Shown piece by piece: positions 16,260-25,188 of a stretch of 54,467 nucleotides of DNA. Numbering within the stretch: the stretch's first letter is position 1; the number at the start of each line of letters is the position of its first letter. The stretch is taken from the NCBI GenBank assembly GCA_035637115.1, contig DASPXV010000076.1, positions 1 to 54,467 on the forward strand. The letters are read 5' to 3'. Origin of the DNA: JAICSD01 sp035637115 (GTDB lineage: Bacteria > Acidobacteriota > Vicinamibacteria > Vicinamibacterales > 2-12-FULL-66-21). Under the pieces are notes generated by a model, which searched no databases, was not told the DNA's origin, and worked only from the letters and a program-made list of their open reading frames with translations. The position numbers were made by a program, and so were the translations under genes.

Positions 16260-17042
16260 ATGGCGCAGTCGCTTCCGCTGGTCCAGCGCAAGTTCGGGGA
16301 AACAACTCGGCGCGAATTCTGGTGGATTCAACCGTTCGCGGTTTTCGTCGCGCTGTCCGCCTTCGTCGTCTACGCCACGTGGGCCGCATTTCAGGGCAAC
16401 CACTACGAATTCGGGCCGTACCTGTCGCCGTTCTATTCGCCGCTGCTGTTCGGCGAAGGACCGCACGCGTGGCTGGGGCCCAAGCCCGGATGGTGGCCGG
16501 GCGCGCTCCCTTTTTCCGCGGCGCTGTTGATCCTGTGGGCGCCGGGCGGTTTCCGCTTCACCTGTTATTACTACCGCGGCGCGTACTACAAGGCGTTCTG
16601 GCAGGATCCGCCGGGATGCACTGTGGGGGAGCCGCGCAAGTCGTACTGGGGTGAGCGTTCGTTTCCGCTGGTTCTGCAGAACGCGCATCGGTACTTTCTG
16701 TATTTCGCGCTGGTGTTCGTGGTCATCCTGAGCTACGACGCTATCAAGTCGTTCCAGTTCGCTGACGGGTTTGGCATCGGCGTCGGGAGTCTCGTCCTCA
16801 CCATCAACGCGGCGCTGCTCGCGGGCTACACGTTCAGCTGTCACTCCCTGCGTCACATCATCGGCGGCAGGAAGGATGAAGTCTCGACCAACGCCGTGCG
16901 CTGGGGCTGCTATACGGCCTGCTCGGCGATGAACCGCAAGCACCAGGTATTCGCCTGGCTCAGTCTCTTTTCCGTCGCCTTCGCCGATCTGTACGTGCGG
17001 CTGTGCTCGATGGGCATCTGGACGGATTTCCGCATACTGTGA
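16260..17042 (+). CDS. sdhC: succinate dehydrogenase membrane anchor subunit
   Basis: A 260-residue integral membrane subunit of succinate dehydrogenase/fumarate reductase of the single-anchor type. Hydrophobic segments lie at about 24-43 (WIQPFAVFVALSAFVVYATW), 82-100, 140-160 (YFLYFALVFVVILSYDA), 172-195 and 225-245. Histidines in QNAHRYFLY, SCHSLRHIIGG and RKHQVFAW are candidate haem ligands. It anchors the flavoprotein and iron-sulfur subunits and passes electrons to quinone. The gene is first in the operon: its TGA overlaps the GTG of sdhA by four bases (GTGA), showing translational coupling. Recognition rests on the sdhA and sdhB neighbours as much as on its own sequence. Confidence 0.85.
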   Translation: MAQSLPLVQRKFGETTRREFWWIQPFAVFVALSAFVVYATWAAFQGNHYEFGPYLSPFYSPLLFGEGPHAWLGPKPGWWPGALPFSAALLILWAPGGFRFTCYYYRGAYYKAFWQDPPGCTVGEPRKSYWGERSFPLVLQNAHRYFLYFALVFVVILSYDAIKSFQFADGFGIGVGSLVLTINAALLAGYTFSCHSLRHIIGGRKDEVSTNAVRWGCYTACSAMNRKHQVFAWLSLFSVAFADLYVRLCSMGIWTDFRIL

Positions 17043-18856
17043 GTACCTTCCAAGCTTTTGAGTACGACGTCCTCGTGATTGGCGCCGGCGGCGCCGGGCT
17101 GCGCGCCGCGATCGAGGCGTCGGCGGCCGGCGTGAAGGTCGGGCTGATCTGCAAGTCGCTGCTCGGCAAGGCGCACACGGTTATGGCGGAAGGGGGCGTC
17201 GCGGCGGCGCTCGCGAACGTGGACGATCGCGACAACTGGAAGGTGCACTTCGCCGATACCATGCGCGGAGGGCAGTACGTCAACAACTGGCGGATGGCGG
17301 AACTGCACGCGAAGGAATCACCCGATCGGGTCCGCGAACTGGAGGCGTGGGGCGCCGTCTTCGATCGCACGCCGGACGGAAAAATCCTGCAGCGGAATTT
17401 CGGCGGCCATCGCTATCCACGCCTCGCGCACGTCGGCGATCGCACCGGGCTGGAGCTGATTCGGACGCTGCAGGATCACGGCGTCCACCGCGGACTCGAC
17501 GTCCACATGGAGTTCACCGTCGTCAGCCTTCTCGTCTCGGATGGGCGCGCGACGGGGGTGATCGGCTACGAGCGCGAGCGTGGACGGTTCAAAGTCTTCA
17601 ATGCCGCGGCAGTCGTGCTCGCGACCGGGGGAACCGGACGCGCGTATCGAATCACGAGCAACAGCTGGGAAGGCACGGGCGACGGTCACGCGCTGGCGTA
17701 CCAGGCGGGCGCGGAACTGATGGACATGGAATTCATGCAGTTCCATCCGACGGGCATGATCTGGCCGCCAAGCGTGCAGGGGCTGCTCGTCACCGAGGGC
17801 GTGCGCGGCGAAGGAGGCGTTCTTCTAAACAAGGAAGGGCGCCGCTTCATGTTCGACGACATTCCGGAGCCCTACCGGAACCAGACCGCCGACAACGAGG
17901 AAGAGGGCTGGCGGTACGTGCTGGGAGACAGGAACGCGCGGCGCCCGCCCGAGTTGCTGACCCGCGATCACGTCGCGCGCTGCATCATGCGCGAAGTGAA
18001 GGCCGGCCGCGGCAGCCCGCACGGCGGCGTCTTTCTCGACATCGCGTGGATCAAGAAGAAGATGTCGAATGCCGAGGCGCACATCAAGCGCAAGCTGCCG
18101 AGCATGTATCACCAGTTCAAGGAGCTGGGGGACATCGACATCACGAAGGAGCCGATGGAAATCGGCCCGACGACGCACTACATCATGGGGGGGATCCGCG
18201 TGGATGCGGACTCGCAGATGTCTACCATTCCCGGGTTGTTTGCGGCGGGTGAGTGCGCGGCGGGCATCAACGGTGCGAACCGGCTGGGTGGCAACTCGCT
18301 GTCGGACCTGCTCGTGTTCGGCAAGCGCGCGGGGGAATACGCGGCAAAGTTCGCGAAGGAGAACAAGCGCGCCGCCGTCGATCCCGCGAGCGCAGATCGT
18401 GCGATCAAGGATGCGCTGCAGCCGTTCGATCGCGCTGCCGCAAGCGAGAATCCCTACACCGTGCAGGCCGCGCTGCAGGACATGATGCAGAGCCTCGTTG
18501 GCATCGTGCGCACCGAGAGCGAGATGCAGCAGGCCCTGACGGAGCTCGCGACGTTGAAGACGCGGGCCGCGCGCGCAGGCATCACGGGCCACCGCGAGTA
18601 CAACCCCGGGTGGCACACGTCCATCGATCTGAAGAACCTGCTGACGGTCTCGGAGGCGATCATGCGCTCGGCGATCGAGCGGAAGGAAAGTCGCGGCGGT
18701 CACTTCCGCGAGGACTTTCCGGACAAGAATCCGGAATACGCCACGTTCAACATCGTCACGCGCCGCGCCGCGGATGGTTCGATGGAAGTGTGCCGCGCGC
18801 CGCTGCCGCCGCTGCCGGCCGAGCTGAAGCAGATCATCGAGGATCAAAAAGTATGA
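17039..18856 (+). CDS. sdhA: succinate dehydrogenase flavoprotein subunit
   Basis: A 605-residue flavoprotein subunit that oxidises succinate to fumarate in the TCA cycle. It has the Rossmann motif VIGAGGAGLRAAIEAS (13-28) and the flavinylation site KAHTVMAEGG with H46 as the expected covalent FAD ligand. HRYPRLAHVGDRTG, FMQFHPTGMIWP and GANRLGGNSLSDLLVFGKRAGE line the active site and FAD pocket. The C-terminal helical domain contains RTESEMQQAL and NLLTVSEAIMRSA, as in SdhA. I use the GTG at 17039, inside the upstream stop, rather than an earlier start that would add unrelated residues. Its stop overlaps the sdhB ATG (ATGA). Confidence 0.97.
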   Translation: MSTFQAFEYDVLVIGAGGAGLRAAIEASAAGVKVGLICKSLLGKAHTVMAEGGVAAALANVDDRDNWKVHFADTMRGGQYVNNWRMAELHAKESPDRVRELEAWGAVFDRTPDGKILQRNFGGHRYPRLAHVGDRTGLELIRTLQDHGVHRGLDVHMEFTVVSLLVSDGRATGVIGYERERGRFKVFNAAAVVLATGGTGRAYRITSNSWEGTGDGHALAYQAGAELMDMEFMQFHPTGMIWPPSVQGLLVTEGVRGEGGVLLNKEGRRFMFDDIPEPYRNQTADNEEEGWRYVLGDRNARRPPELLTRDHVARCIMREVKAGRGSPHGGVFLDIAWIKKKMSNAEAHIKRKLPSMYHQFKELGDIDITKEPMEIGPTTHYIMGGIRVDADSQMSTIPGLFAAGECAAGINGANRLGGNSLSDLLVFGKRAGEYAAKFAKENKRAAVDPASADRAIKDALQPFDRAAASENPYTVQAALQDMMQSLVGIVRTESEMQQALTELATLKTRAARAGITGHREYNPGWHTSIDLKNLLTVSEAIMRSAIERKESRGGHFREDFPDKNPEYATFNIVTRRAADGSMEVCRAPLPPLPAELKQIIEDQKV

Positions 18857-19593
18857 CCAAGGCGGCCTTCAAGGTCTGGCGCAGCGACGAGGCAGGCGGA
18901 CATTACCGTGATTACTCTGTCGACGTTGTCCCCGGGATGGTCGTACTCGATGCGATTCACCAGATCCAGGCGACGCAGGCGCCCGACCTTGCCGTCCGCT
19001 GGAACTGCAAGGCTGGAAAGTGCGGGTCGTGCTCCGCGGAGATCAACGGCAACCCGAAGTTGATGTGCATGACGCGGCTGAACACGCTCGACCTGCTCTC
19101 GCCGGTCACTGTCGAACCGATGCGCGCGTTCCCGCTGATCAAGGACCTCGTGACGGACGTGTCGTGGAATTTCCGCGTGAAGAAGACGATCACGCCGTTC
19201 ACGGCGCGGCCGGCCGATGCGCCCGACGGCACCTGGCGCATGCAGCAGCAGGACGTCGATCGGGTGCAGGAATTCCGCAAGTGCATCGAGTGCTTCCTGT
19301 GCCAGGACGTGTGCCACATCCTGCGCGACCACAAGCTGCACGATGGATTCATCGGTCCGCGATTCATCACCTACGCCGCCGCGCTCGAGATGAATCCGCT
19401 CGATGCCGCCGACCGCGTGCCGGAGCTCAAGGAGCAGCACGGCATCGGCTACTGCAACATCACCCGGTGCTGCACGAACGTCTGCCCGGAGCACATCACG
19501 ATCACCGAAAATGCGATCATTCCGCTCAAGGAGCGCGTGGTCGATCGTTTCTACGACCCGCTGACGAGGCTCCTGCGCGTCTTCAAGTCCTGA
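18853..19593 (+). CDS. sdhB: succinate dehydrogenase iron-sulfur subunit
   Basis: A 246-residue iron-sulfur subunit. The N-terminal ferredoxin-like domain has a [2Fe-2S] signature NCKAGKCGSCSAEINGN with a further cysteine in KLMCMTRL. The C-terminal domain has CIECFLCQDVC and CCTNVCPEHI for the [4Fe-4S] and [3Fe-4S] clusters. It carries electrons from FAD to quinone. The ATG overlaps the sdhA stop by four bases. A predicted helical protein gene follows 12 bases downstream, completing a four-gene unit. Confidence 0.96.
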   Translation: MTKAAFKVWRSDEAGGHYRDYSVDVVPGMVVLDAIHQIQATQAPDLAVRWNCKAGKCGSCSAEINGNPKLMCMTRLNTLDLLSPVTVEPMRAFPLIKDLVTDVSWNFRVKKTITPFTARPADAPDGTWRMQQQDVDRVQEFRKCIECFLCQDVCHILRDHKLHDGFIGPRFITYAAALEMNPLDAADRVPELKEQHGIGYCNITRCCTNVCPEHITITENAIIPLKERVVDRFYDPLTRLLRVFKS

Positions 19594-19605
19594 AGGGGGG
19601 ACGCC

Positions 19606-20106
19606 ATGTTCCAGCCGAAGCCGATCTCGAAAGAGGGCATCCCATCGGCGCTGATGAAGGCGGAGCGCTACCGCCTGCTGAACGAACCTGGCGAGGCGGA
19701 AAGCATCTGCCTCGACATCCTCGCCATCGAACCGGCCAACCAGGAAGCCCTCGTCACGCTGGTGCTCTCCCTCAGCGATCAATTTCGTGAAGAGACGTCC
19801 TCGTCCCGCACGGCGGCATCGCGCGCCGACGAGTTCCTGGCGCGGCTGTCGGACGAATACGACAGGCTCTATTACTCCGGTCTCCTGAGGGAGCGCCGCG
19901 CGAAAGCCGCGCTGCAGCGCGATCGCTACGCCGCCGCGAGCGCGGGCGAGTGGCTGCGCGAGGCGATGGCATTCTTCGAGCGCGCGGAAGCGATCCGTCC
20001 TGCGCACAACGACGACGCCGTGCTGCGCTGGAATGCATGCGGGCGGCTGCTCGAGCACCTTCCGGAGGCGCCGAATCTGCAGGAAGAACCGCTGCAGAAC
20101 GAATAA
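19606..20106 (+). CDS. TPR-like helical protein downstream of sdhB
   Basis: A 166-residue cytoplasmic protein without signal or membrane segment. It begins MFQPKPISKEGIPSALMKAE, followed by helix pairs resembling tetratricopeptide repeats (RYRLLNEPGEAESICLDILA, AIEPANQEALVTLVLSLSDQ; later EAMAFFERAEAIRPAHNDDA). I know of no precise family name. It follows sdhB by 12 bases after a GGGGGA-type ribosome site, so it is probably co-expressed with succinate dehydrogenase. An assembly or stability role is possible but only inferred from position. Its stop is immediately adjacent to the stop of the convergent sulfatase. Confidence 0.75.
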   Translation: MFQPKPISKEGIPSALMKAERYRLLNEPGEAESICLDILAIEPANQEALVTLVLSLSDQFREETSSSRTAASRADEFLARLSDEYDRLYYSGLLRERRAKAALQRDRYAAASAGEWLREAMAFFERAEAIRPAHNDDAVLRWNACGRLLEHLPEAPNLQEEPLQNE

Positions 20107-21495
20107 TTATTTGACAGGCCAGAGCGGGCTGTCCGTGCGCGCGGTCAGCAGGTAAGCCTCAATCTTCTTTACGACATCGGCGTGCGCCGCCGCGACGTCG
20201 TGCTCTTCGCGTGGATCGCTCTCCAAGTCGTAGATCTCCAGCGGCGCATCTTTCTTCAGGCGGACAGCTTTCCAGCGGCCCATGCGGACCGCCTGCTGGA
20301 AGCCGCGCTCGTGGAACTCCCAGTAGAAGAAGTCGTGCGCGCGCTGCTTCCGGCCGCGCAGGGCGTGAGTCATTGACAGGCCGTCGAGGCCGTCTGGCGT
20401 CTTCGCGCCCGTCAATTCGGCGACTGTCGGAAAGATGTCCCAGTGGGCCCAGGGATGCGCGCTCACGCGTCCGGCGGGGATCGTTCCGGGCCAGCTCGCG
20501 ATCATCGGCACGCGGATCCCTCCCTCATACAGGTCGCGCTTGATTCCCCGGAGTCCGCCGGCGCTTTTGAAAAACACCGGATCCGCGCCTCCTTCGTGTG
20601 AAGGACCGTTGTCGCTGATGAACATGAGCAACGTCTGTCGATCGATCCCGCGCGTGTGCAGCAGATCCTGCAGCGAACCGATGTCGCGATCCATGCGCGT
20701 GATCATCGCCGCGAATGCCGCCTTCGGGGTCGGTTGCGAGCGATAGCCGAGCGATACGTCGTCGCGGCCGGTTACCCGCGCGTCTGCCGCGGCGTTCACG
20801 AACGGGGTTTCCGGGAAGCGGCCGCGCATCGCCTCCAGCGAATCGGCAGGGACGCGGAATTCGGCGTGCGGCACGGTGTAGTTCAAGTAAAGAAAGAACG
20901 GCCGCGGATCCTGCCGCTCGATGAACGTCGCGGCTTCGCGCGTGAAAAGATCGTTGGCGTAATCGTGTTCCACGTCGGTGGCGACGACCTCGCCATTTCG
21001 ATACAGGTGATCGGTGAACTGCCGATGCGCGTGACGATGATCCAGAAAGCCGAACGCGTATTCGAAGCCCTTCTTGTCCGGCAGCCCCGGCGTGCCCGGC
21101 CTGCCGAGTCCCCATTTGCCGATCACGGCCGTCCGGTAGCCCGCGTCGAGCAGCGCCATGCCCAGCGTGACGTCCTGCTCGCGCAATGGTATTTCGCCGT
21201 TGCCGCGGATCCAGGTATGGCCGGTGTGCAGCCCCGTCATGAGCGCCGCCCTTGACGGTCCGCAGACGGTGCTTCCCGCGTAGTACTCGGTAAACCGGAT
21301 GCCACCGACAGCCAGGCGGTCCAGGGATGGTGTCTGAAACCGCGCCTGCCCATAGGCGCTCAGGTCGCCGTACCCCAGATCGTCGGCCTGGACGATGACG
21401 ATGTTCGGTCTTCCCTGTGGCTGCGTGACGGCGCGGCCCAATCCTGACGAGCTCGCGAGGGCGGCCGCTGCGACGAGAGGAATGAAGGCGCGCAT
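20107..21495 (-). CDS. formylglycine-dependent sulfatase, arylsulfatase A family
   Basis: A 462-residue exported sulfatase. A signal peptide (1-22) is followed by the metal site IVIVQADDLGYGD (D38, D39), then the modification site CGPSRAALMTG with C78, which a formylglycine-generating enzyme would convert to formylglycine. The conserved KWGLG, HAEFRVP and SDNGPSHEGG (metal Asp-Asn) follow, and the C-terminal subdomain ends FFYWEFHERGFQQAVRMGRW. It hydrolyses sulfate esters in the periplasm; the substrate may be a sulfated sugar or aryl sulfate. No sulfatase-maturing enzyme is encoded nearby. It is divergent from sppA with 23 bases between start codons. Confidence 0.93.
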   Translation of the reverse strand: MRAFIPLVAAAALASSSGLGRAVTQPQGRPNIVIVQADDLGYGDLSAYGQARFQTPSLDRLAVGGIRFTEYYAGSTVCGPSRAALMTGLHTGHTWIRGNGEIPLREQDVTLGMALLDAGYRTAVIGKWGLGRPGTPGLPDKKGFEYAFGFLDHRHAHRQFTDHLYRNGEVVATDVEHDYANDLFTREAATFIERQDPRPFFLYLNYTVPHAEFRVPADSLEAMRGRFPETPFVNAAADARVTGRDDVSLGYRSQPTPKAAFAAMITRMDRDIGSLQDLLHTRGIDRQTLLMFISDNGPSHEGGADPVFFKSAGGLRGIKRDLYEGGIRVPMIASWPGTIPAGRVSAHPWAHWDIFPTVAELTGAKTPDGLDGLSMTHALRGRKQRAHDFFYWEFHERGFQQAVRMGRWKAVRLKKDAPLEIYDLESDPREEHDVAAAHADVVKKIEAYLLTARTDSPLWPVK

Positions 21496-21506
21496 GCGTA
21501 CTGTTC

Positions 21507-21512
21507 TACACT
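21507..21512 (+). promoter_or_regulatory. possible leaderless -10 (TACACT) for sppA
   Basis: TACACT ends six bases before the sppA ATG in a 23-base divergent gap. There is no room for a conventional leader and no Shine-Dalgarno sequence, so a leaderless transcript is likely. Confidence 0.45.
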
Positions 21513-21518
21513 AGTTGG

Positions 21519-23264
21519 ATGGCACTTCGCCGCGGCGCCTGGATTGTCATCCTTCTCATCGTCCTTGCCGTCTTCATTTCCGCCATTGGCATGCTCTTCC
21601 TCGCGACCGCGGTGGGGCGTGAGCCGACGGTCGCCAGCAACTCGACGCTGATTCTGCGCGTTGGCGGCGATCTCAACGAGATGGAACCGGGTGGCGTTCT
21701 CGGGCAGTTCATCGAAGCGGCGCCGACGGTCCGCGGCGTCGTCGAAGCCCTGCGCAAGGCGAAGAACGACAAGCGGATCTCGAGCGTGATCATTCGGCCG
21801 ACCGGCACCGCCGCGCTGTGGGGGAAAGTGCAGGAAGTTCGCGACGCGGTCACCGACTTCCGGCGATCGGGGAAACCCGTCGTCGCGTACCTGGAATACG
21901 GTGGCGAACAGGAGTTCTACCTTGCGACGGCGTGCGACAAGGTATTCCTGATGCCGAGCGCGACGCTGGATCTGACGGGGATGGCGAGCTACGAGTTGTT
22001 CCTGCGGGGTACGCTCGACAAGATCGGGGCGTATCCGGACGCGCTCCATATCGGCGAATACAAGACCGCCTCGAACACTTTCACCGAGCACACCTATACG
22101 CCGGCGCATCGCGAGATGGCGGAATCGCTGAACAACGACATGTTCGGGCAGCTCGTTCGCGGTATCGCGGACGGCCGCCGCAAGAGCGAAAACGACGTGA
22201 AGTCGCTGATCGATCACGGACCGTTTCTGCCTGAGGACGCGCTGCGCGCGGGACTGATCGACGACCTGGCGTACGAGGACGAGCTCGACGACAAGGTCAA
22301 GCTCGCGGCGGGGAAGGTCCACTACGTCGAGATGAACGAGTATCGCGGCGTGAGCTCGACGAGCCTCGGGCTGAATCGCGGTCCGCGGATCGCGATCATC
22401 TACGCGGCGGGCATCATTGCGTCCGGCAAGAGCACCTACGACGCACCCGGCGGCGCCGTCGTCGGCTCCGACACGATGGCGGAGTACCTGCGGAAGGCGC
22501 GCGCCGACCGCAGCGTGAAGGCGATCATCCTGCGCGTGGACAGTCCCGGAGGTTCCGCGATCGCATCCGACATTATCTGGCGCGAGGTCCTGCTGACGAA
22601 GAACCAGAAACCGGTCATCGCGTCGATGTCCGACGTCGCGGCGTCCGGCGGTTACTACATCGCGATGCCGGCACACGCAATCGTGGCGGAGCCGTCCACG
22701 CTGACGGGATCGATCGGCGTCGTCCTCACGAAATTCGTGATCGACGGCACGCTGAAGAAGCTCGGGATGAACATGGAGGGAGTGTCGCGCGGCAAGTTCG
22801 CCGACATGTACGCGCCGACCCGGCCGTTCTCGCCCGAGGAGCGCACCCGGATGGCCGAGACGATGCAGGCCACCTACGACACGTTCGTCGAGAAAGCCGC
22901 GCAGGGACGCAACACGACTCCGGAAAAGATCGACGCGATTGGACAGGGTCGCGTGTGGACGGGACGTCAGGCCAAGGAAATTGGCCTGGTCGACGAGCTC
23001 GGCGGCCTCGAACGCGCCGTGGCGCTCGCCAAGCAGCGCGCCAAGATTGCGCAGGATGCCGAGGTGGAGCTCGTGATCTATCCGCCGAAGAAAACGTTCT
23101 ATGACATCGTCCGCGATCCATTCGGCAGCGCGGATCGCGCGAGCACGCTTGCGACCCTCCTCGGGTTCACGAATCCGAAAGCGATCCAGGCACTCGCGGC
23201 GCCGCTACAGGTCTTCCGCCGCGGCGAACCGCTGGCGCTGATGCCGAACGTGTTCGTGCGATAA
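21519..23264 (+). CDS. sppA: signal peptide peptidase SppA, long (67-kDa) form
   Basis: A 581-residue membrane-bound Ser/Lys protease that cleaves leftover signal peptides in the inner membrane. One N-terminal membrane segment (about 8-30, WIVILLIVLAVFISAIGMLF) precedes two tandem S49 domains, as in the E. coli long form. The catalytic lysine is in LHIGEYKTASNTFTE (first domain) and the serine in DVAASGGYYIAMP (second domain). PSTLTGSIGVV is the usual following strand. Length and domain order match the family. It is transcribed divergently from the sulfatase from a very short shared gap. Confidence 0.95.
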   Translation: MALRRGAWIVILLIVLAVFISAIGMLFLATAVGREPTVASNSTLILRVGGDLNEMEPGGVLGQFIEAAPTVRGVVEALRKAKNDKRISSVIIRPTGTAALWGKVQEVRDAVTDFRRSGKPVVAYLEYGGEQEFYLATACDKVFLMPSATLDLTGMASYELFLRGTLDKIGAYPDALHIGEYKTASNTFTEHTYTPAHREMAESLNNDMFGQLVRGIADGRRKSENDVKSLIDHGPFLPEDALRAGLIDDLAYEDELDDKVKLAAGKVHYVEMNEYRGVSSTSLGLNRGPRIAIIYAAGIIASGKSTYDAPGGAVVGSDTMAEYLRKARADRSVKAIILRVDSPGGSAIASDIIWREVLLTKNQKPVIASMSDVAASGGYYIAMPAHAIVAEPSTLTGSIGVVLTKFVIDGTLKKLGMNMEGVSRGKFADMYAPTRPFSPEERTRMAETMQATYDTFVEKAAQGRNTTPEKIDAIGQGRVWTGRQAKEIGLVDELGGLERAVALAKQRAKIAQDAEVELVIYPPKKTFYDIVRDPFGSADRASTLATLLGFTNPKAIQALAAPLQVFRRGEPLALMPNVFVR

Positions 23265-23503
23265 GCGCGATTAGGCAATATCTGCTCCGAACACGTCTTA
23301 CGTTCTCTTAAGGTGCGCCAGGACCTACCGATGGGGTGATCGCTCAGGTGAGGCTCATTGACCGCGCTGACCGCCAGCCGACTACGTACTGCCATCACTG
23401 CGAGTAGTAATGCAACCCAGGCCAGACGGCTTTTGGGCTTGCCCCGCTTTCGTGGACAGTATTGGTACGGTGCGTCACCGCCTTGGATTTCGATTCTGAC
23501 TCG
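23265..23503. other. 239-bp gap between sppA and kdgK, no gene seen
   Basis: No start codon with a credible ribosome site, hairpin terminator or known repeat is visible between the two convergent genes. A minus-strand frame has a hydrophobic patch (RLAWVALLLAVMAV) but looks like a chance opening or a decayed fragment. Confidence 0.4.
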
Positions 23504-24535
23504 CTATCGCTGGACCCTGCCCGAGGCGTCGCCTTTGGCGAGCGCGTCGACTTCGCTGACGCTCACCCGATTGAAGTCGCCGGGGATGGTCTGCTTCAAG
23601 GCGCTCGCCGCGACCGCGAAGCGGAGCGCATCTTCGTGCGAGCGGCCGGTCAGTAGTCCGTAAATCAGGCCCGCGGCGAAACTGTCGCCCCCTCCGATCC
23701 GATCGACGAGTCGCACGTCATAGTGCTGGCTGTGGTGCAGCGTCTTTCCCTTGCCGTCCCACAGCACCGCGCTCCAGCCGTTGTCGCTCGCCGAATGGCT
23801 CTCGCGCAGCGTGATGGCGACGAGCGAGGGACCAAGCTTTGCGGTGACCCATCCCGCGGCTTCGCGATACGCCTCGACGTTCAGCGTGCCGCTGGTGACG
23901 TCAGTCCCGCTCACGCGCACGCCGAGGACGGACTGCAGGTCCTCTTCATTCGCGATCACGACGTCCACGCCCGACATCATCGGCCGCATCACAGCCTGCG
24001 CCTGCGCTTCCGTCCAGAGCTTCTTCCGGTAATTGAGATCGACGCTGACGCGGGCACCGGCCCGTTTTGCGGATTCAATCGCCGTGCGCGTCGCCGCAGC
24101 CGCCGCATCACCGAGCGCGGGCGTGATGCCGGTGACGTGGAACCAGCCCGCCCCTTCCAGCACGCGGTCCCAGTCGATCGCATCCGCGGGGATCTCGCTG
24201 ATGGCTGAATGCGCGCGGTCGTAGACGACAGTGCCGGCGCGCTGGCTCGCGCCCGTCTCGGCGAAATAGATCCCGACCCGGCTGCCGCCGCGGACGATGT
24301 GGTCCGTGCGAACGCCTTCCGCGCGCAGCGCGCGAATCGCCGCGTCCCCGATGGCATGGGCCGGCAGCCTCGTCACGTAGTGGCTCTCGAGCCCGAAGTG
24401 CGCGAGGCTCGCTGCCACGTTCGCCTCGCCGCCGCCGAACGTTGCCGACAGGACGGGCGACTGCAACAACCGCTCGAACCCGGGCGGGCTGAGGCGCAAC
24501 ATGATCTCGCCGAACGTCACGGCGCGTGTAGACAT
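23504..24535 (-). CDS. kdgK: 2-keto-3-deoxygluconate kinase (PfkB family)
   Basis: A 343-residue ribokinase/PfkB-family sugar kinase that best matches 2-keto-3-deoxygluconate kinase (KDG + ATP to KDPG). It has the N-terminal FGEIMLRLSPPGFERLLQ, typical of KdgK, the substrate glycines FGGGEANVA, the strand VSVDLNYRKKLWT, ANEEDL, and the anion-hole/catalytic motif RIGGGDSFAAGLIYG with the base Asp. The gene is last of three: it follows the KDPG aldolase by two bases, which supports the assignment since its product is the aldolase substrate. An IolC-type 5-keto-2-deoxygluconate kinase is the alternative, given the iolB-like neighbour. Confidence 0.88.
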   Translation of the reverse strand: MSTRAVTFGEIMLRLSPPGFERLLQSPVLSATFGGGEANVAASLAHFGLESHYVTRLPAHAIGDAAIRALRAEGVRTDHIVRGGSRVGIYFAETGASQRAGTVVYDRAHSAISEIPADAIDWDRVLEGAGWFHVTGITPALGDAAAAATRTAIESAKRAGARVSVDLNYRKKLWTEAQAQAVMRPMMSGVDVVIANEEDLQSVLGVRVSGTDVTSGTLNVEAYREAAGWVTAKLGPSLVAITLRESHSASDNGWSAVLWDGKGKTLHHSQHYDVRLVDRIGGGDSFAAGLIYGLLTGRSHEDALRFAVAASALKQTIPGDFNRVSVSEVDALAKGDASGRVQR

Positions 24536-24537
24536 AC

Positions 24538-25188
24538 CTACCTTGCGGCGGCGACACTCGAGACGATCCGCCGCGCGTTGTTCGTGAGGACGTCGAGCCG
24601 TCCTTCTTCGATCGCTTTGTGGTCCAGCAGGGCGGACCCGACTCCGACGGCGATCGCGCCGGCGCGGATCCAGTCGCCGGCATTGTCGAGCGACACGCCA
24701 CCCGTGGGCATCAACCGCACCTGCGGCAGCGGCGCTCTGACGTCCTTGATGAATTGCGGTCCCAGGGCTGTGGCGGGGAAGACCTTCACGATGTCGGCGC
24801 CACGCTCGTGAGCGTCGAGGATCTCGGTCGGCGTGAAGCAGCCCGGCGCCACGGCGACGTGACGGTCGTGGCAGGCCGCGATCATGTCGGGGCGGTAGAC
24901 GGGACTCACGACGAAGCGCGCGCCGGCGTCGATCACGGTTCGCGCCGTCTGCGCGTCGGTGACGGTGCCGGCCCCGAGCAGAATGTCTTTCGAGAGAGAG
25001 GTCGCGAGCCTTGCGATGAGAGCCACCGCGCCCGGAACGGTCATCGTGACTTCGATCGCGCGGACGCCGCCAGCCGCGATCGCGTCCACCACCGCGCGCA
25101 GCTTGTCGGCGTCCTTCATCCGGATCACCGCGACGACGCCAAGCTGCTCGATTGTCGCGACGGTCGCGGCTATGCCTTGTGAATCCAC
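24538..25188 (-). CDS. eda: 2-dehydro-3-deoxyphosphogluconate aldolase
   Basis: A 216-residue KDPG/KHG aldolase, cleaving KDPG to pyruvate and glyceraldehyde 3-phosphate in the Entner-Doudoroff pathway. Motifs: VVAVIR near the start, IEVTMTVPGA with the catalytic Glu, GAGTVTDAQTA, FVVSPVYRPD, and the Schiff-base lysine in DIVKVFPA followed by PTGGVSLDNAGDWIRAG. I chose the GTG at 25188; it overlaps the end of the iolB-like gene by 19 bases and gives the usual N-terminus (MDSQGIAATVATIEQLG). It is the second gene in a three-gene minus-strand operon. Confidence 0.92.
   Translation of the reverse strand: MDSQGIAATVATIEQLGVVAVIRMKDADKLRAVVDAIAAGGVRAIEVTMTVPGAVALIARLATSLSKDILLGAGTVTDAQTARTVIDAGARFVVSPVYRPDMIAACHDRHVAVAPGCFTPTEILDAHERGADIVKVFPATALGPQFIKDVRAPLPQVRLMPTGGVSLDNAGDWIRAGAIAVGVGSALLDHKAIEEGRLDVLTNNARRIVSSVAAAR

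Noticed and set aside
23265..23503. Possible transposon fragment or small membrane protein between sppA and kdgK
   Set aside because: A short hydrophobic stretch is visible on the minus strand, but there is no start, no terminal repeats and no recognisable transposase motif.
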